Shown here piece by piece: positions 21,162-23,827 of a stretch of 23,827 nucleotides of DNA. The position numbers and the translations under genes are program-made. A model generated the notes under the pieces. That model was not told the DNA's origin, searched no databases, and saw nothing but the letters and a program-made list of their open reading frames with translations. How positions within the stretch are numbered: the first letter of the stretch is position 1; every line of letters begins with the position of its first letter. Source of the stretch: an uncultured Candidatus Saccharibacteria bacterium (GTDB taxonomy: Bacteria; Patescibacteriota; Saccharimonadia; Saccharimonadales; Saccharimonadaceae); assembly GCA_938017675.1 (NCBI GenBank), contig CALIJB010000030.1, forward strand, positions 1 to 23,827, in the 5' to 3' direction.

Positions 21162-23117
21162 TTATACGTTGTTTATGTAATACTCTAAAATTCTAACATC
21201 TCTTAGGACCATAAAACGTGTTCGATAAACCGAGTCATAGTCAGATGATTCAAGTTTTTCTAGCGACTCTCTCATCTTTTTTAGTGCTTGTAATTTTGGT
21301 AGCCAAATATATTCAGTGCCTTCAGCTTTTTCTTTTTCAGTTAGGTTATTTGACTCCAGCTCGTCAACCTTTCTTGCTTCATAAACGAACGACAGTTGTT
21401 TGAAATTTTCCTGTGATTTATATTCAATAGCCGTTCCTAGCTCTTTGGTTATGTCGACAACACACCCCAGCTCTTCTTCACATTCACGCCTAAACGCATC
21501 TTGAGCTTTCTCGCCGCTATCAAGGCCGCCACCAGGTAATTTGTATTCATTCTTAGCTTTTTTATATATGACGGCTATTTCGCCTTTATCATTCAGAACA
21601 ATTCCTCTAGACCCCAGCCGTATCGTAGTTTTCTCTTTATGATAAACAGGAGAGATATTAAAATCCTCATCGGTTACCTTAACAATTTCCTTCAGGGCAT
21701 CAGACTCTTCTATGTTAAAATTGGAGCTCATCTTTCTTCCTTCATGTATAATTGATTTATAGATCATCTCTGTTATCATTATACTTTGTTTATGTAATAA
21801 TAAGTCGGAGTCGTTTGAAATATTTTCAATAAAGTCGGTGAGACATTTTTCTCTTGCTTTTTCATTATATCCAATAAAGCTATTGTCTTGTACATTATAT
21901 AGATCTGCAATAGATACTTTTTCAAATGGTTTTCCGCCAATTAAGTCTGTATTGCGAAATATGTAAATATCAAAATGTTCAATATCGCCAGGCTCATGTC
22001 CACCATGAGCTTTTCTTTCTTTTGCCTCGTAAGCTTGGTAGCTATGTACCTGAATATTTAACAAAGGTCCGACATAAACATTCAGACGTTCGTGTCTTAT
22101 TCTACCGTTAGATTTGTATGTATCTTCTGGTAGTTCTATCCAAGATCTCCTACTAACACCAGACTGCATTAAATTTAGAGAGCAGTTCGTTATTAGATTC
22201 TTGTTGTTATAGAAATTTATAATACTATGTATATCTAACTCTCCATAAGACTCATACTGCTTCCTATTAAGTAGTAACTTAGAGAATTTATTGGTTTCCA
22301 ATATTTTTTGATAATCTTGATTATTAAAATTATAAACAAAATCCAATGGACGATAACTTTCTGAATATACGCTACACCTGTTGATCTTCTTGTCGTCTTT
22401 AAGAGTAGCATTGACCTCTACTATCCATGTTAATAAGTCAATGAAGTGATAACCGCTATGAAAAAGCTTGCCGTAACCATATTTGTAAGGATGATTCTCG
22501 CGATATATGAATTCGTCTGGCATATTCCACATGCCATCACTATGAAATATATCTATGTAGCTAATTGGAATATTATACTTTCGAACTACTTCCGATAGCA
22601 ACGATTTTACATAAGTATAGCCCTTATGAAATCTTCGCTGGCATTGAATACTAAAGATTAATTTATCGTTATAGGCTTTTTGCATTTTATACTTTGCACA
22701 TAATAAGTCGTATTCTGACTTTATCTTACTTGCCTGAACTGGGTTATTTATCACATTTATTGGAGCTGTAATTGGCTTGTCCATTAAAATATTTACGTTG
22801 TTTTTTAGTAAAAACATTGCATATGCAAAGTGAGCTTTCGGCTCAGTCGAAATTATAGCATGAGTAATGCCCATTTCTTTAATGTGCTTTGTAAGCACAG
22901 ACTCCGTTTCTTTTGAGAGTCTCAAGTCGTCTCTATGACGGTCATCTACAAAAACACATACAGTCTTATCTAAATTATATTTACCGAGATATTTGCGTAT
23001 TGCATTTTCTTGAGAGACAAGATCTACTATCAGCGCTGGCTCTATATTATGCTTTAGTAGAAAACGTAAATATATTCTCTTGGCATGAGGGCCAAGTCCT
23101 ATTAATGCTAAATTCAT
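21162..23117 (-). CDS. Gfo/Idh/MocA-like oxidoreductase fused to a Nudix hydrolase
   Basis: This 651-residue protein starts with a Rossmann NAD(P)-binding domain (LALIGLGPHAKRIYL at 3-17, ISTEPKAHFAYAM, DKP at 113-115 in the EKP position). A Gfo/Idh/MocA-type substrate domain follows, with the KLFHSGYHFIDLLTWIV segment holding the conserved His/Asp. From about 500 a Nudix domain follows, with box GGGLDSGEKAQ to RRECEEELG (about 529-551). Oxidoreductases of this class act on sugars or sugar nucleotides, and Nudix enzymes split nucleoside-diphosphate compounds, so the fusion suggests consecutive steps on an NDP-sugar-like substrate. ATG 23117 is chosen because TATAAT ends nine bases before it and the upstream extension is not homologous-looking. 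The gene is AT-rich compared with the TCS and permease genes, suggesting acquisition. Confidence 0.75.
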   Translation of the reverse strand: MNLALIGLGPHAKRIYLRFLLKHNIEPALIVDLVSQENAIRKYLGKYNLDKTVCVFVDDRHRDDLRLSKETESVLTKHIKEMGITHAIISTEPKAHFAYAMFLLKNNVNILMDKPITAPINVINNPVQASKIKSEYDLLCAKYKMQKAYNDKLIFSIQCQRRFHKGYTYVKSLLSEVVRKYNIPISYIDIFHSDGMWNMPDEFIYRENHPYKYGYGKLFHSGYHFIDLLTWIVEVNATLKDDKKINRCSVYSESYRPLDFVYNFNNQDYQKILETNKFSKLLLNRKQYESYGELDIHSIINFYNNKNLITNCSLNLMQSGVSRRSWIELPEDTYKSNGRIRHERLNVYVGPLLNIQVHSYQAYEAKERKAHGGHEPGDIEHFDIYIFRNTDLIGGKPFEKVSIADLYNVQDNSFIGYNEKAREKCLTDFIENISNDSDLLLHKQSIMITEMIYKSIIHEGRKMSSNFNIEESDALKEIVKVTDEDFNISPVYHKEKTTIRLGSRGIVLNDKGEIAVIYKKAKNEYKLPGGGLDSGEKAQDAFRRECEEELGCVVDITKELGTAIEYKSQENFKQLSFVYEARKVDELESNNLTEKEKAEGTEYIWLPKLQALKKMRESLEKLESSDYDSVYRTRFMVLRDVRILEYYINNV

Positions 23118-23126
23118 ATTTTTATA

Positions 23127-23132
23127 ATTATA
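23127..23132 (-). promoter_or_regulatory. -10 box of the oxidoreductase-Nudix gene
   Basis: TATAAT on the minus strand ends nine bases before ATG 23117. No ribosome binding site is present, so the message is nearly leaderless. Confidence 0.5.
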
Positions 23133-23162
23133 CCAAAAATCTATTACAAATAATTCGCCCAT

Positions 23163-23180
23163 TTCACATTCCCTTCACAT
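23163..23180 (+). promoter_or_regulatory. Direct-repeat operator before the ABC permease gene
   Basis: TTCACAT occurs at 23163-23169 and 23174-23180, an 11-bp period typical of OmpR/PhoB-type binding sites. The second copy lies at the -35 position relative to TAGAAT (23199-23204, 19 bp away), as expected for an activator-dependent promoter. The response regulator encoded at 11568-12236 is a candidate binder. Confidence 0.5.
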
Positions 23181-23219
23181 CACCCTGCTACACTGACATA
23201 GAATCAAGAAAGGAGATCT

Positions 23220-23827
23220 ATGTCATTTTTGCAACGTGCCTGGTTGTATATCACCAGGAAAAAACTCAAAACGCTGATTTTGCTGGCGATTTTGCTGTGT
23301 ATGTCGACGATTATGCTGAGTGGATTTGCCATCAAGCATTCGACCGACGCGGCGGCGCAGTCGCTAGACAAAACGCTCAAGGCCGGCTTCACGCTGGGCA
23401 ATAATCCGCGCACCAATCCGGGAACAGCCCGCGGTTCGGGAACGGTGTCGAACAAAGACATCGACGCGGTGAAGAATCTGGAGGGCGTGACGGATTATGT
23501 CAAGCGCCAGAACGCCACGGTCGATTTTATCAATACCAAACTAGTGCCATTGCCAAGCGGCGACAGCGGCTATGACGCCGAGAAAGACAAGCAATTTGGC
23601 AACGCCGCCACCATCATCGGCGTTAATAAATCTGAGTCCGAGAAGAAGTTCCGGGCTGAGTCGCTCAAGCTCATCGCTGGCCGGCACATCACCGAGAACG
23701 ATTCGCACAAGATCTTGGTGCACGAGGATTTCGCCAAGGCTAACAACCTGAAGCTTGGCAGTAAAATTAAACTGAAGGCCAATCAATACGACACCGACAA
23801 CGAGCATCCGTCCAAGGACGAGGTTGA
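23220..23827 (+). CDS. ABC transporter permease (FtsX/MacB type), 5' part
   Basis: The gene runs off the window after 202 codons. The start ATG 23220 lies five bases behind AGGAG. The product begins with a basic segment and one membrane helix (LYITRKKLKTLILLAIL at 9-25, continuing to about 38). A long extracytoplasmic domain follows, with VSNKDIDAVKNLEGVTDYV and LKLIAGRHITENDSHKILV, the MacB/FtsX periplasmic pattern (substrate-independent export or antimicrobial-peptide transporters such as Vex). An ATP-binding subunit is expected outside the window. Direct repeats in its promoter hint at control by an OmpR-type regulator. Confidence 0.85.
   Translation, partial: MSFLQRAWLYITRKKLKTLILLAILLCMSTIMLSGFAIKHSTDAAAQSLDKTLKAGFTLGNNPRTNPGTARGSGTVSNKDIDAVKNLEGVTDYVKRQNATVDFINTKLVPLPSGDSGYDAEKDKQFGNAATIIGVNKSESEKKFRAESLKLIAGRHITENDSHKILVHEDFAKANNLKLGSKIKLKANQYDTDNEHPSKDEV

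Noticed and set aside
1..23827. CRISPR arrays, rRNA or tRNA genes, and transposase-type insertion sequences.
   Set aside because: No regularly spaced repeats, no conserved RNA core sequences and no DDE transposase motifs were seen.

Overview
The window looks like a chromosomal segment of a Patescibacteria/CPR bacterium, most likely Candidatus Saccharibacteria (TM7). The case rests on very short intergenic gaps, a standard genetic code, many small genes that start directly behind a -10 box with no leader, and a mix of small nucleotide-handling enzymes. The lineage is an inference from style, not from a marker gene.

Left part (1-6632): remains of a mobile element. A large serine recombinase lacks its catalytic N-terminus. 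Behind it lie two unknown genes, a VirD4/TraG-like ATPase with a short N-terminus, and a three-gene module (STAS+GHKL ATPase, STAS-like DUF4325 protein, membrane protein) that resembles a signalling or defence cassette. A minus-strand run follows: a 37-aa ORF, a single-HKD phospholipase-D-like protein and a 76-aa protein. A 70-bp direct repeat, which codes for the C-terminal tail of the recombinase, occurs at both ends of this block.

Middle part (6820-11279): a ppGpp-hydrolase-like HD protein, then the most striking region. A T-box riboswitch whose T-box base predicts tRNA-His (G opposite discriminator C73) precedes hisG, hisE, a CntK-like (DapF-fold) probable histidine racemase and a GNAT acetyltransferase. 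An identical 233-bp copy of that leader lies inverted 3.4 kb downstream and drives a VanX-like D,D-dipeptidase gene on the minus strand. The copy runs almost exactly from the predicted transcription start to just before the start codon. The two units converge on a shared hairpin terminator. Together they look like a histidine-starvation regulon devoted to histidine or D-histidine and dipeptide metabolism, with only the first two steps of His biosynthesis present here.

Right part (11280-23827): an OmpR-type two-component system; a small minus-strand protein; and two small minus-strand proteins sharing PTG motifs and a nearly identical promoter element although 3.6 kb apart. Between them lie a mostly leaderless plus-strand run (RdgB/HAM1 pyrophosphatase, DUF421 protein, small protein, DUF3850/ASCH-like protein, Nudix hydrolase) and an unrecognised minus-strand gene. 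After a non-coding or decayed stretch with a 22-bp perfect palindrome come a divergent pair (phosphorylase-like and guanylate-kinase-like proteins), a small membrane coiled-coil protein, an oxidoreductase-Nudix fusion, and the start of an ABC-transporter permease whose promoter carries 11-bp-spaced direct repeats of the type bound by OmpR-family regulators.

All assignments come from reading motifs by eye; no database search was run.
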